Shown here in pieces: positions 63,458-64,000 of a stretch of DNA of 64,000 nucleotides. Every line of letters begins with the position of its first letter. Position 1 is the stretch's first letter. Under the pieces are notes generated by a model. That model saw only the letters and a list, made by a program, of their open reading frames with translations, did no database searches and was not told the origin of the DNA. The stretch is from the NCBI GenBank assembly GCA_963921425.1, contig OY992836.1, positions 9,703,304 through 9,767,303 of the forward strand, read 5' to 3'. A program made the translations under genes and the position numbers. The DNA comes from Dryas octopetala. Lineage: Eukaryota > Streptophyta > Magnoliopsida > Rosales > Rosaceae.

Positions 63458-64000
63458 TTATCTGCAAAAGTCATATAAATGGACCTAACCCCATGTCACA
63501 TAATAGGAATTACTTGAACCTGGCTCCATTGAAATATGGGTATATTTATATGGTCGTTGTTAGGTTTTAATTAATAATATATTTTACCTATTCTATTGAC
63601 CATGTGAGAACTTGTCGTTCTAGACTTCTAGTGATTAAGTTTGAATCTCATTTTCGTCAATATCTTTTGATAGAAAACCAAAAACAAAATTTATCACTCA
63701 ATCACCTATTAATTTATCTGTTTTTTTTTTAAATAAATTATTATTTTATTAATCTAGGAGGGAGGGATTCAAATTTGAAACACTTCCACTATTACGGAAA
63801 GAAATATTCAAATTAGTCAGTCCATACCAATTTATCTGTAATTATTAAAAAGTTTAGAAAAACATCAAATCATTTTTACTAAATCGATCTTAATTATCAT
63901 TGATTAAAAAAAATCGATCTTATCACCAAAACCCGTCAAGGCAATTTATCATCGATTTAGTAATAAGAAAACGAATCAGTCAATGAGATAACTTTTCCCT
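63458..64000. other. Intergenic to right edge, nothing recognised
   Basis: AT-rich sequence without gene, RNA or bounded element. Confidence 0.5.

Overview
This is plant nuclear DNA: it has AT-rich intergenic space, GT-AG introns, and many MITEs, MULEs and LTR elements. The end of an anthocyanin-type R2R3-MYB closely resembling apple MYB10 points to Rosaceae; the species cannot be fixed from the window.

Gene content, left to right. (1) Two related minus-strand genes (206-812, running off the left edge, and 2670-3797) encode small membrane proteins with one transmembrane segment; the complete one also has an amphipathic helical tail. (2) A plus-strand RING-H2 E3 ligase of the ATL family lies at 11370-12689. 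(3) A minus-strand group Ia bHLH factor lies at 16524-17927. (4) An isolated third exon of a MYB10-like anthocyanin regulator lies at 35805-36297. (5) A ten-exon GH5 glucan exo-1,3-beta-glucosidase with a fascin-like insert lies at 38311-42653. (6) Facing it tail to tail is an eight-exon P3B-type ATPase of the MgtA/petunia PH1 type at 42948-47837. (7) A minus-strand MIZU-KUSSEI1 (DUF617) gene lies at 59688-60443.

The rest is mobile DNA. Several elements could be bounded to the base by target-site duplications: hAT-like elements (4471-5573, 25421-26308, and a nested MITE at 6558-6910), Mutator-type MITEs (23126-23510, 62901-63448), a Tourist-like MITE (29055-29369), a likely solo LTR (20003-21276) and a short non-autonomous Copia-type element (49645-52631). 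A MULE family is present three times (53063-55436, 56478-58558, and inverted at 60743-62628). Copy 1 has picked up a spliced exon of a dual-specificity phosphatase gene, and copy 2 sits inside the terminal repeat of an older MITE.

The most unusual signal is at about 31.7-35.4 kb, inside the remains of a minus-strand LTR element whose 3' LTR is 30468-30715. About 45 short hairpins follow one another there. Most share a five-base loop (TTCAG or close variants), while the stem arms differ from hairpin to hairpin and still pair, which is the covariation expected of a selected or templated structure. I do not recognise this as a described element.

The genes do not form one pathway. The pairing of an anthocyanin MYB remnant with a PH1-type ATPase is still notable, because both classes set flower and fruit colour in other plants.
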